In this document: positions 1 through 14,555 of the stretch, one piece after another
How the letters are laid out: each line of letters opens with the position of its first letter
Numbering within the stretch: the first letter of the stretch is position 1
NCBI GenBank assembly: GCA_030704615.1
Contig: CM060731.1
Coordinates: 13,082,001 to 13,146,000, forward strand
From: Takakia lepidozioides
Lineage: Eukaryota; Streptophyta; Takakiopsida; Takakiales; Takakiaceae
Direction: 5' to 3'
DNA: 64,000 nt
Made by a program: the position numbers and the translations under genes
The notes under the pieces: model-generated
Database searches by the model: none
Seen by the model: the letters and a program-made list of their open reading frames with translations, nothing else
What the model was told of the DNA's origin: nothing

Positions 1-1037
1 GGACTGAACTTGACCGCTGGTGTGGGGATCGCGCTCCAGCCTAGCCTGCTTTCTTTGGGGCCCCATTTAGAATGCAGAGCAGAGTGCATCAATCGGTGGA
101 GTTTACAGGACTTTTTGGGGCCGGACTTGTTCCTTCTCCAGTGCGATTCTGAGGTATGGTTTGGCGGACCTGGGGTATGTTTCTTTTTGTCCAGTGCCAC
201 ATGACCTGGCCCTTTGGCTGCTCTACGCTGATTTGGCTCTTTCGAGGCTGCAGTGAACGCCATGTAGAGACTCTCCGAGGCAGTGTTGCAAGTAGTACTT
301 GGGAAGGCGGTACTAGCTAATGATTGGCGCCCTGCATTGGAGCTGTATGGCACCCTACTGGAGTCAAGTGATTCAAAACTGCATGGGAGGGGTTTGTTGC
401 AGGCACTGACTGCTCTTCCGTTTCTGTCATCTGAAGTATTCACAAACGGAGAAGATAATGGATTAACTTCTTTGAACATCAAGTTGTCCTGCAAGTTGTG
501 GTAAGTCGAATACAGATGGTCACCAACTCTTGACCTGCATGATGTGCTGGAGATTGTGTTTCTCAGGGCTTCCTTGCAGCTCATTTTCCCCTGAGTACTA
601 GTGCCGGTCTTATCTGCATCAACCTCGCAGCTGAAGGACTCTCGGGCTAGCTTTCTCAGAATCAGTGTATTGTCAGATTCGATGTTGCAGTGGAGCTCCT
701 CCATAGCTTCATTTCGCCTTCTGTACACTGCTGATCCACATGAACCCTGATCTTGTGAGTGCACTGCAGGGGCTCGCGTGCACCCAACGGCGGCGGTGCC
801 AGTCTTCATGCTGCATGGTCTGATTACTGTAAACTTCCAGGATGATGATCGCTTCCTCATCTCGGTAGGCTTTCCCAGAAGTGGTCTGCTAGACTGAATC
901 CTACTCGAGATCCTACAGCTGGGAAGTACAACTTAGTCTGCAAGAAGCTGCATAGCCATGGGCCTGAGTGTTGCTTAGCGTAATCGGGAGAAATCCATTT
1001 CTACATTGGAAACGTTATCTAGACACAAAACACCACA

Positions 1038-1040
<3 letters not shown>
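1..1040. other. Intergenic, no gene recognised
   Basis: No conserved domain was recognised in any frame. Open frames are short (up to about 86 codons) and some depend on non-ATG starts. The composition is fairly GC-balanced and closer to the genic parts of the window than the AT-rich DNA after 1.8 kb, so this could be untranslated or 3' sequence of a gene starting left of the window. Nothing in the sequence proves that. Confidence 0.4.

Positions 1041-1091
<51 letters not shown>
1041..1091. repeat. (TC)n microsatellite
   Basis: About 25 uninterrupted TC dinucleotides run from 1041 to 1091. This is a simple repeat, likely length-variable. It also creates a spurious Ser-Leu run in one frame. 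Confidence 0.95.
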
Positions 1092-1093
<2 letters not shown>

Positions 1094-2130
1094 GCTCGAG
1101 CTTCCTCTGTCGTTGTCCAGCACTGTTCTACGAGTCTAACATATTCCGAGATCAGTTCTTCCAAGTCTGATCTCTTGAGATCAGCACTTGAGTTTAGTCA
1201 TGGGTACGATTCTACAGCTCGAAGATGATGAACAACACGGAAACCCGGCGAGGGACACGGAAGACTAGTGACACGGAGCACGAGACTAGAGCCGCAGCAT
1301 CGGCTGCGATTGTGGTTGAACCCGTGAGACCCTCCCAGGCCTGCTCCTACCCGTTCACTCGTCCTGCACTCCTCCCATTAAAGCTGCTGGTGTGTACTGT
1401 GATGGATGATGCAAAGTAGATGCGGGGCCTTTCTGTTCCTGCTTCTAGTGCCTCTATCGCTCATATTGTCCTGCTGGTAGTTAGTTAGTATCCATGATGG
1501 AAGCATGCTTTCTTCACCAACCCACAAGATCTCCCTCCACCTAAGGACCTGTGACCTTGTACAAAACTATCCTCTGGATGAGACTTGTACATCTGAGAGG
1601 TCCAACATACCTGCATTTGAAGCGATTCATGGAAATGGACGATAATCTGCAGGACGATGGGCGTCCTGAGACAAGTCCAGAAAAGCACATCCCACCTAAA
1701 ACTCATCATGCTTTTGGTCGTTGTAAAACCAAACTGAGCTACTGACTGTTGGTGCTTTTTCACAAGGCCTTCAAGAAATGATTGTGCCTTTGGGAATGTT
1801 CATTAGGCACTAAGACATCCTATTCCTTTTTTAATACGTGTAATGAGAATGGTCCAATAAAAAAGATCGAAAATTTTTATTCTCCCACTGCTTCCCTCCA
1901 AGGAAAAGAAACAAAAATGAAAACAAATACGTTTAATTGCAAAGATTCCCACATGGCAAAATCACGTTTTTATCCACATGCTTTACTCCACTTTTTTTTC
2001 TTTTTTTTTTCCACATTCTCAAAGGGGATTGAACTGTTTTATCCGAAGCAACGTTTTTTTTTTTTTTTTTTTTTTTCTCAACGTTTTAATCATGGTAAAA
2101 TCTTGTTTTATTCCACATGTTATATATGAG
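1092..2130. other. Intergenic with poly(T) tracts
   Basis: No gene seen. Long T runs occur at about 1988-2010 and 2055-2077. From about 1780 onward the sequence becomes AT-rich. Confidence 0.5.
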
Positions 2131-2139
2131 ACTCTTAGA

Positions 2140-2760
2140 GGTAGAACCATTGTTTTTCCACATGTTGTATACTACACTTTTAGAGGGAATTAAGATTATG
2201 TTTTCTTAGTCTAGAGTGCTAGTGGTCTATGTGGTTGAGCACATACATTTATAATCATGTGTACCAATTTCCAAAATCTATGCAGGTTTGACTTTCTTAA
2301 TTTCCAAAAGACAAATGAAGGGCCAATGTTCCAAGCGAAACCCAATTTGTTATTTTCATGAATTTACAATGACAAAAATTACTTGAAATTTAATATCTCT
2401 CAAAGTGTAGCTCCAAAATTATGAAACCACCTCGATGCATCTCCTCATCGAGAGCTTTCTAGCGATATAAAGAACCCATGTGGAGGCCTTGCGGTTTAGG
2501 AGATCTCAACATGACAAACAAAACAAAATAAAACAAACTACCTTGCTTGACATATTGATGGTCGAACCATTGGGTTTTCCACATGGTATATACTAGATGT
2601 TTAGAGGCCATGAATTATAAAATGTTATTTCCCCACACAATTGTTTTTAGTCTAATGGTAGAACCATGGTTTTCTAAACATGTTGTATACTAGATTTTTA
2701 GAGAAAATTTAAGATGTTTTTTCCCCATACAATGCTTTTCAGTCTAGTGACATGGTACAA
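2140..2760. repeat. Diverged tandem repeat, ~95-100 bp unit
   Basis: At least three related units carry the order 'accat-g-tttt-ccacatg-tatatactag-ttttagag ... tagtctag'. They begin near 2148, 2562 and 2656. The last two are directly adjacent. The units are AT-rich and show no coding signature. Confidence 0.6.
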
Positions 2761-2924
2761 CCATGGTTTTGACACATATATATAATATAATATATTTATT
2801 ATATTTATTATTGATTTTGACACATATTGCAAAAATCTCCTCTCCACGATGTCTTCCATGTCATTTCTTTCTCCATGATGTTTGGCTACTAGCAAGTTGT
2901 GCCGATTATGGTGAAATGTTAGTG

Positions 2925-4812
2925 TGCCAAGTAGTCTAGTGGGAACTGTCTTCTACTTTGTAAATTATAAGTTAGGCTACAAAGTTGTAGTATGTATGTT
3001 TCCCGTGCAAGAGTATTCAACATTCTTTTCGTATCCGTGAAATGTGGTAGCGAGCTTAGTTAATGGATTTATTTTTTCATCTCTTCCACCATGCAGATGC
3101 ATCCCATCCCACAACAAGCTATTCGGAATACTAGAGTTTCATTACGTGGCATTGCTGGCAAACCTTGTGATAACCTTGCCAAACAGAATGAGTAGTCAAA
3201 AGGGAAGTGCTTTCTATCTTGTAATTTGTTAGTTGCGCTTCAGACTCATAGGATTCCCACAAGAAAACTTAACATCCTTTTTGTTGCAATGAAATGTGAC
3301 AGAAAATCTGTTTAGTTAATGGATTAACTTTTCGTCTCTTCCACCATGTAGATGTTTGAAAATTTTGCAAGTGGGATGGAAAACAAAATGCTCAAACTAG
3401 GAAGAAATTGAGCTTTAGTAACTGCAAGTGTCATTAAAATATTCGTCCTTTTTGGAAATGTTCACAAAAGTATCATGTTTCTTGCAAATACTTTTCTGTT
3501 TTTCTAGGATGAAATAGTTTTAGCAGAATATATTATATAATATAATATAGATCGACTCTTTGTGGATAATACAAATATAAAATTCTAAATAAAATTTGCA
3601 TGAAGTGATAATTATTTTGGCTTGTTATCATGGCCTTCTGTAAACTGAGTTACACTTAGATTCATACCACCTAGAGTTGCTACTCATCAAAATGATGTCA
3701 AACTTGTTTCAAAACACAGAAAGATATTAGTTGCATTGGCATCTAATGCAACATTCACGCCGAGGAGTTTATGCACTTGAAGATGTAAAGATAAATAGGC
3801 TATCCCTCAATTCAAAGAAGACCATTACAAAACATGTCATGGCAGTGAAGAATATGCACCATATACTTGAGTAGATCTCCTCATTTGCTTCACAATTACC
3901 TATGGCTTTTCAAAGACAAAGCTAAAGGGGAAGCCCCTCCCACAATGGAGATTGAAGGAGTTCAATTAATGAAGGAGTTCGATTGAAGGAGTTAGACACG
4001 GTGGTGACATGGGTACTAGGGCATAGCTGTGTTAATTGTCTTTGAGATCTTTGAATTCGTTCTTGAGGTCTTTGAATTCGTCTTTGAGACCACGAACATT
4101 GTCTTTCACATCACCAAGGGAGATCTGCAAGGAGTATGTTCGAAGTAAATTCGCCATGTTGTAGCCGCACGTATTGTCACGAGATCAGCAAGGTCAGGGA
4201 GATCCTACTGAGGTCCATGGGGTAGTGGCTGGTTGGATAGTGACGAAGTTTCATATGGAGTTGGTCCAGCTTGGCATCGAAGAAATGTTTGACATAGCAA
4301 CTGACGTGACTACTCATCTGACATTAGGGATTAAAGAACAGAAGAGAGTTGAATGGTCGTCTCGGCACGCAGACTTTTAGCTCCCCTTGACCGGGAAACA
4401 CTCGATGAAGATTTCATTGTAAACCGCCCCAAAATTTAACGCAATCGCAACAATAAAGTAGTAGAGGTCAATACTTTGATTTTTTTTGTGTTTGAGGATT
4501 ATATTTCTTTGGTGCGGAGGAGCCTGTTTACACGTTCTGCATCCATCCATCCATTTCCTTTGTCTGGCATTAAATAGCCTTTGATCACTTTATTCGCAGC
4601 CTCCCAAAAATCTTTCTCAGTCACAGTCTTCCTGCAATCCCGAATTGCATATGTCTGCTTCTGTGCATATACTCTGTAAGTCAGCACCTTCAAGAATAGT
4701 CTAGAAATTGTAAATTTAGTATAGATCAGTCGTAGGTTCCCGCAAGAATAAATAACATTCTTTTCGTGGCAGTGAAATGTCAATGAAAAATCTTTTCATT
4801 TCTTCTATCATA
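2925..4812. repeat. Diverged dispersed/tandem units with 'CATTCTTTTCGT...GAAATGT' core
   Basis: Three related stretches lie in the same orientation at about 2925-3105, 3200-3360 and 4690-4812. Each has a 'TTGTAAATT' lead, a 'TTCCC-CAAGA' step, a 'CATTCTTTTCGT-GC-GTGAAATGT' core and a 'TCTTCCACCATG' end. They look like copies of one small non-coding repeat. Between them (3360-4000 and 4380-4690) no gene is seen. Confidence 0.55.
4010..4200 (-). pseudogene. Relic related to the N-terminal part of the MYND-gene relic
   Basis: Read on the minus strand, a frame near 4160-4195 gives ADLV followed by WRIYFEHT. After a frame change it continues into a charged coiled-coil-like stretch of repeated LKDEFKDLK-type units, ending at a stop near 4040. 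The same order (ADLL, WRIYFEHTEDA, then VKDLKENLDK) occurs in the decayed gene at 61802-62615. This is therefore a second, shorter and frameshifted copy of that family. Function is unknown. The coiled region may have expanded by a short internal repeat. Confidence 0.55.
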
Positions 4813-7540
4813 CAACCTATCTGAGAATTAAAACCTAAATGTAAGACTTTTTATTGTTCCTAGAAAACTCTGTTTCCAGGCAAGACTGGTTGACAGATGA
4901 CAATGTCCATCGCAACACTTTGCTTAGTACAAAAAAAAAACCTTGAGTCATGTCCATGACAACCGTTTGGCAAGGGCCTAATAGAAACTGGTACGGATCG
5001 AGATTTTTCAGCTTCCATGGCAAAGATATCTCGAAAGGAGAAAGAAGATCGATAAGATTTATGACTCTCGGATGTGCCATCGTTGAGATTGTTGTCAAAT
5101 TGTGGAGTGCCGCTAATTTTCACGTGATTTCTACATAGGGGAGAGCCCGGAGTGGAGGGCGTTGCATTGCGCAATATGTTCCTTTGGTTGTTCCTTTGGT
5201 CGCTCAAACTCTGTGGATGTGATGGGAAACACCCAAATACGTGATGTACAGTTAGGTTGGTTTAAAAGTAAACTCCAAAGAATTTAACATATGCATTATT
5301 CATGTGGGCAGTGTAGTTGGGTTGCAGCCAAAAATCCTACATTTATTGTACATCTCTATTTTATGTAAGTAGCTCATGAGATCTAATTCATTGGGAAACT
5401 TCATAACAACAAACCTGATTTTTGTTACCACAAATTTTCATTTCTGTTGTTGTGTTCGGATGTGCTTTGAAGATGATTATTTTATTTATATGGGAGATGG
5501 TGTCCTACACACGTGGTCACCCCCTCTTTTGCATCTATCTTCAGTTACAATAATAAATTGCAGTTGAGCCATGTAAGTATAACATGTTTGGACTATCACA
5601 ACCCGATCACTAAATCTTTGAAATCTTTAATTTTGTGAGAATTTGCTACTTGAGAAAACTATTCTTGCAAATTTCTCAGATGTAGCGTTACTGAGCGTTG
5701 AATCTTGATGCATCGAAGTGAAAGGGTGAGGAACACTCTTTTTACTATTTTGGGAAATTCGGCACATGTATATGATGTGTCCATTGTAGTCAATTCTATT
5801 TTCCCCTCTTGGCAAAACTTGAAAAACTTCAACTTCAATTTTCTCCTTCAAAAATATCAAAAATAGAGTGTCAGAAACATCAGTATCTTTTTCTTTTCAT
5901 TTAGGTGTCAGAGAAAATCTCATGGGGAAAAATTCTCTCACCTAATAGCATTTTTCATACACTAAAAAAATGACATCGTTTCTTGTTGCCACAGACAGAG
6001 TTGTGTAGCGGAAGAAAGCCCATTACATGTGAGATTGTTTGTTTGTCCTAAGTATTTAGAATGTGGGGATCTGTTTGATTTACGCCTCACAAGTGCAACC
6101 ATGTTTAAAAATGATAGTGATTAAACAAGTTTCCATGAAGAATGATTATGGCATCATAATTCTTTTCCATGACTTCTAGGAGCTAGAAGGAAAAAAAGTT
6201 AAAGTCGATTGCAAATGTAAGTCGGTTGATCCTATTAAGATTACATAATCAATTTAAAGTGACATGCAATGGATAGGGGGTGTATTTGAAAAGAGGCCCA
6301 AACCCTAAATGTATTTGTGTATAACACATATCATAGTTGGATAATTTATTATTTTTGAATGTGAACAAAATATCCCCCAATTTTTGAAGTACCTAATTTA
6401 GCAAAGTTTTTTGTTTGAGTTCTTGAGGGAGAAACTCATTCCGGTCTTATTAATCTCTTCAATTGATGGTTTAAAAATATAATATATTGATGATAGGCTC
6501 TTTCTTGGCTGATCATCTCTATGCCTGCGTTTTATTTTTAATTAAGTACATAGAAATATGCAGGGCATTGGGACCACAAATTGTTAAATTGGTCTTGATC
6601 TCTAAATTAGAAACCATTAGAAAAGAGTGGTGCTGGATGGGTACTAAACTCCGTATGGGTGGCTATAACATTGGTCATACTATGATATTACATAAAAATA
6701 TATATATATATATATATTGGCGTGCACCATATTTTCCCAAAAACAAATTATATGAAAATAACAGAAAAAAAATGTGTTCTATTTAGCGCTACAATGATAA
6801 AGCAAAGTAAAAGGTACTGATTTTTTTTTAATCCTATCCTCTAAGATCCTTGATCCACTTTGAAGCAAACAAGACGTGTAAGAATGATACTCCGTAGAGT
6901 CTCCTACCATGTGGTTAAACCCGACCAAAAGATGACATCAAGGTTGGGTTTTGAAGCTGAGTTGGCCCCTCAACCCCCCAAATCATATTTGGGGTGCCTC
7001 CATGACAAGTGGGGAGCAAGGAGATTGGGTATGATGATTTACTTTTGCCTAGTATAGGGAGTTGATTTTTGGGATGATTTATTGAGCAAGTCTCTTTCTT
7101 CAAGCATTTTCTTCTTTGTTCTCCCTCTTTGATTAAAGCGTCCTGTAAGCATATAACTAACAATGTGGCGCTCGGCTTTCGTGGCTTTTCTATCTTAGCT
7201 TTTATACTAGCTTTAGTTATAAAAGCCACATGAAGACAGAAAAGGCCGAGTCATGAAAGCTAGCATGTGTTGTCGTGTATATACTTGTCTAAAAATTGAG
7301 GGAAAAAAACCCTAAATAGCTAGACAAATGTCAGATCATACATATCGTCTATGTATACAGGAGCACATTTCCACGTAGGGTACCAAGGACAACGTCCATT
7401 AACCTTTGAAACCAATTACAGAGGCCAAAGGGTATAGTTTCATACTGAAACGATGCCATACTTACAGGTGAAGGTTGTTTTCTCCTTAGATTCCTCTGTC
7501 GAAGGAACTTGACAAATTCCCAAGGCTAAATCCACGAACG
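4813..7540. other. Intergenic AT-rich DNA
   Basis: No gene recognised on either strand. A (TA)n stretch of about 18 bp lies near 6700-6718. Open frames are under 120 codons and show no known motif. Confidence 0.5.
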
Positions 7541-7574
7541 ATAAAAGTGAATGTGATTAAGCATGTAGAGATGT

Positions 7575-8600
7575 GCACGGAAGATCTCCCGTGCTAAAAT
7601 TACCACATGATTTGTGAATGTTGATCTTAGTGGTGATTGTAGATTAGCTTTTGGGATCTCCTTTGACAATCAGAAGGTGACCTTCAAGTGTCTCGGTTGA
7701 CGATTTCAATCTTTCAAATTCCTAACATCTATGTCTCCACCATGACTCCGGCATTTTAGTTTAGTTTAGTTTAATTTTGGTTGATGGTATTTTCCTTTAC
7801 ACATCGAGCACGGGAGATCTCCCGTGCTACATTGACTTGATTATTTCCGAGTGACCTCATGATTATTGTTCATGCATCTTTGTGCTGATTGAAGAATATA
7901 TAAGTAAGGATTCCCAAATTTTCATTTTCTGAGGATGATAAGGAATAGTTGGGTCCGAAAATTGTATTATTTTCTTGGCGGAATGTCGGTTTTCTATACC
8001 GATTTCAATGGTGGCCCCTCATGAATATTGATGTTCTAAATTGTATTTTATCGATGGTTCCAGTGATTTGTGATGTAACACGGGCCGTCTCTTGTCTCGA
8101 TGTCTGTTCGACATTTACTTAACTGGATTTTTATTTGGTCGTCGGAAGGTGACACATATCTTTATTTTAATTTCTGAAAAAAGAGTTCAAATGAATGTTT
8201 CTAGTGACTTCATCGTTTTACTTTCTTTTTGTTTTGATGGTTCCATGAATTTCGTATGCAGCACGGGAGACCCCTTCTATACTAGATGAGTTCTGATTGT
8301 AGAACAGATTCTTGTAATTGCAAATTCTATTTGATGTCCTCAAGGTGACAGATTCTTCTTGTCCTTTAGTTTCAATAATACAAAAATATTATGTGAATTT
8401 TTCTACCAATAATTTCAAGGCAAGACCCATTGTGGTTTTTAAGCTTTTACTTTGTTTATTATATGAAATTTACATGCATTTGACATCTTTTCATGGGAGA
8501 TCTCCTCTCGTATTCTCCCTAAACCATCATGTAGTAATCGAAGGATACCTTACGCATAAGTTGCAAGAAACTATCAAGTGCACAAGAGATCTCCCCTCCG
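7575..8600. repeat. Degenerate repeat field marked by GGGAGATCTCCC palindromes
   Basis: The motif GGGAGATCTCCC or a half of it recurs at 7575-7594, 7808-7827, about 8075, 8262, 8494 and 8587. The 7808-7827 copy is a perfect 20-bp palindrome, GCACGGGAGATCTCCCGTGC. The sequence after each motif shows loose similarity ('gatggttcc', 'aaggtgaca', 'ttcttgt'), with spacing of roughly 90 to 270 bp. A related pair lies at 47740-47935. No protein is encoded. It could be the remains of a tandem array or of a non-autonomous element. Confidence 0.5.
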
Positions 8601-8779
8601 TCAATGTACTCACCAGTGATCTCCTCAAATGCAAGAGGAACATGTCTTGCTATTGTCCTGTATTTTGAAAAGAACAATGCTAGTTTTCCAAACAATCCTT
8701 GAAAATCCAAAATTTTAAGCTTTGATTTATTGGCTCTCTTCTAGAGAGAGACTTTGCGACACATGCAAGTCAATGGAGA

Positions 8780-8912
8780 AAATATGGTCAAAGGACCTTA
8801 CACCTTGTCAAGGCGCTGATTGGTGTGTTATGCTGAGTCATGCTCCCTTAGTCTTACCTTCCTCTTATGTTGTGCCCAAGCAAAAACAATAGAGCCAATT
8901 GTTGTTTGAGGC
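8780..8912 (+). repeat. Dispersed repeat copy, partner at 24207
   Basis: About 130 bp aligns by eye with 24207-24342 in the same orientation. Both start at 'GGTCAAAGGACCTTA' or near it, continue with 'CC-TGTCAAGGC', 'TTGAGTCAT' and 'CTTTTATGTTTTGCC'-like steps, and end in 'GGCTTGTT'. It is non-coding and of unknown class. Confidence 0.65.
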
Positions 8913-9199
8913 TTGTTGTTAATACTGAATATAATATTATTTCCGAAAGGCCCTGGGTCTTCTTCTGGAACTTAGGTTGCCCACCAAATCCTGATTGTGA
9001 ACCGTTATTTAATTAATTTGATTAAAAGGGCCCCTATACCCTTTCCTTTAAAAAAATTAAAACAAAATCCATATTTATTAATTATTTAGTATTATTTATC
9101 AAATGTCCAGATTTGATCCTTTTGTGTCCATATTTACTTAAAACTGAGTTATGTGCTCAAAGTAAAAATTAAATAAAACCACCCCACAAATACTATATT

Positions 9200-9413
9200 A
9201 TTGAAATCTCAATTGTCCAGTGTCCACCTTTCAAACGGACAGCAATATTGAAATGACGCCATAAATCATGCTTGCTTGGAGAAGAGTCTTGTTTCTGATT
9301 GAAATCTCAGGGTGTCCAATGTCCACCTTCCAAACCCAAGGCAGTAGTCCTTTGGGTGAATCGGCACCATAAGTTATGCTTGCTTGGAGAAGAGTCTTCC
9401 TTCCTCTTGAAAT
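9200..9413 (+). repeat. SINE-like repeat body, two tandem copies
   Basis: Two adjacent units (about 9200-9298 and 9299-9407) each read 'TTGAAATCTCA..GTCCA.TGTCCACCTT.CAAA' followed by 'CACCATAA.TTATGCTTGCTTGGAGAAGAGTCTT'. Similar bodies occur at 13628-13702, 20449-20545 and, reversed, at 23985-24112. The family looks like the 3' part of a tRNA-derived SINE. Confidence 0.6.
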
Positions 9414-12678
<3,265 letters not shown>

Positions 12679-14555
12679 ATCAGTTTTGTTTACTTTTAGG
12701 AACAGTCAGAAGGTCTTGAGGGGCTCTTTATTTTTCAGTCATCTAGTAGGAAAAAGCAGAGCAAGGTGATTATTTGCAAGCTGGCCTCTGAGTTGCCCGA
12801 TCACTAGCCATAGAGGTTCAAGAGAATATCTGAAGGCTTGAAACTTTCAGAAGAAAATAGTGGTGGCAGTGCTACATGTGTACAGGATGGGCTGCTTGTA
12901 TGTAGGTTTCATTTTTCTGGTAAAGGGAGAGCAGTTCTAGCACTACTATTCATCGAAATGAGGCAAAAGAAAGGGTTGTGGGGAGGTGTAGGGGTCATAG
13001 GACAACTAGTATGAGAGGTCACATTTCTTTTCTTAAAAAGGGAATATCTCTCCATTGTGGGGCGAGCACACATTGTGTTTGGAAGGGAAGGCTCATTCAT
13101 CCACCATAAAATACGCCTCTACAGTATGTCAGCCATTTCATTTTGTGTTATATGTGGACCTGCCGTTTTGGAGGTATGTGTCCATGGGGTTGCCAATCTT
13201 CATCGCTGGTAGCACAATCCTGCTGAATATGTCTTTGTCATAGAACACTGGATCATCACAGTAAGTCACCTCTTCATCGATTCATTTGGGATCCTGCTGT
13301 TCTGCAGTTTGCAAGGGCCACAGTATGATGTCAACAGTATCAATGGAACCCTGCATTTAGTTTGGAACAGGTGGAGATGGTAGCCAGTTTGAGTGTCATG
13401 GTGCTTTGGGGCTGCAGTGAGTAATGGGGGCTAGATGATCATCTCTGTTTTTCTCTCCCTCCCCTCTAGTGTCATACTGCTTTGGACTTTCTATGGACAA
13501 TATAAGATTTCCCTACCCATTCCACTGGACAAAGACAGATTTGGCAATACACCGGAGTACATGGAAGAGGCCAACTCTGCACACTATGCTGTGGATTATC
13601 TATTAGTGAAGACTAGCAATGCTCCACCTTCCAAATGGAAAGGAGTTGCCCCTGGGGATGAAGTAACACCATAATGGACTCTTGCTTGGGCAAGAGTCTT
13701 GAGCAATGAGGGTCATGCTTGGTAACCCTAAAAGGTGGGAGCAAGTTTGCAAGACTCAAAAATGCATGACTTGGAGCAAAACTACCACTCCTTACCTTTC
13801 CACCAAACCATTCCTCCGGGAGACTGGTACTTAGATGAATGTTTCATAATCTAAGGGTTCATGCAGGATCAAAACTTTGGGAGGATTCCAAGGAAGCAAG
13901 CCAGGAGTCTACCAGCTTAGGCAAGCTTCAAAGCACAAGGCTGGGGACCAAAAGAAGGCAGAAACGCAAGGGGAAAGAGTTCCTGTACTGGCCTGACTGT
14001 TCAAAAGAGCGCAGTCAGGATGGAGAGTAAGGAAGGGCAATGCAGGATTGAGAGCCCGTATGTTAGGGAATGGTTGTTTTAGGTGCACGATGTGTCAATA
14101 CGATGAGGGCGTTCTGCATTTCAATTTGCAAGCGTTTCTGGTCCTTCCAGACAGATGTGATTATCATTTATGACATTGGAGACCATGCTGTGAAGAATTC
14201 AACATGATTCCTTTCTCGTCGGAGTTTCATGGGCTGCCAAAAACCTACCTGGAGTGTCCGGTACGATTAAATCACTGTTTCCTGTCCGTTTCTTTGTTGA
14301 CCCTATTTGAGCAGTAGTGTGTGCATCATTGAGAGGAAATTCTCGATAAGAATTTAGTGTTAAAAAGGTCTGTCTTTGTGAACCACTTGCTTCAAGGTGT
14401 CTGCGGAATTCAGCATGGACCTTCTACATATGCAGTGCAGGAAATGCGTAATAGAAAAGGGTGTTTAATCGTTATGCAGGGAGGCGGGGTTTCAACTCTG
14501 GAATCAGAGGCATTGGCTGAGTCGGGACCAGAGTGGCGGAAGGGGTGTCTGTACT
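12679..14555. other. 3' UTR of GGPP synthase and intergenic
   Basis: No further gene seen. A SINE-like repeat body lies at 13628-13702. The stretch 14300-14555 directly before the PPR start has a 99-codon frame out of phase with the PPR gene and is more likely leader than coding. Confidence 0.5.
13628..13702 (+). repeat. SINE-like repeat body
   Basis: Reads 'CTCCACCTTCCAAA..GGAA.GAGTTGCCC' then 'ACACCATAATGG.CTCTTGCTTGGGCAAGAGTCTTGAG'. It matches the repeat at 9299-9407 and 20460-20540 by eye. Confidence 0.55.
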
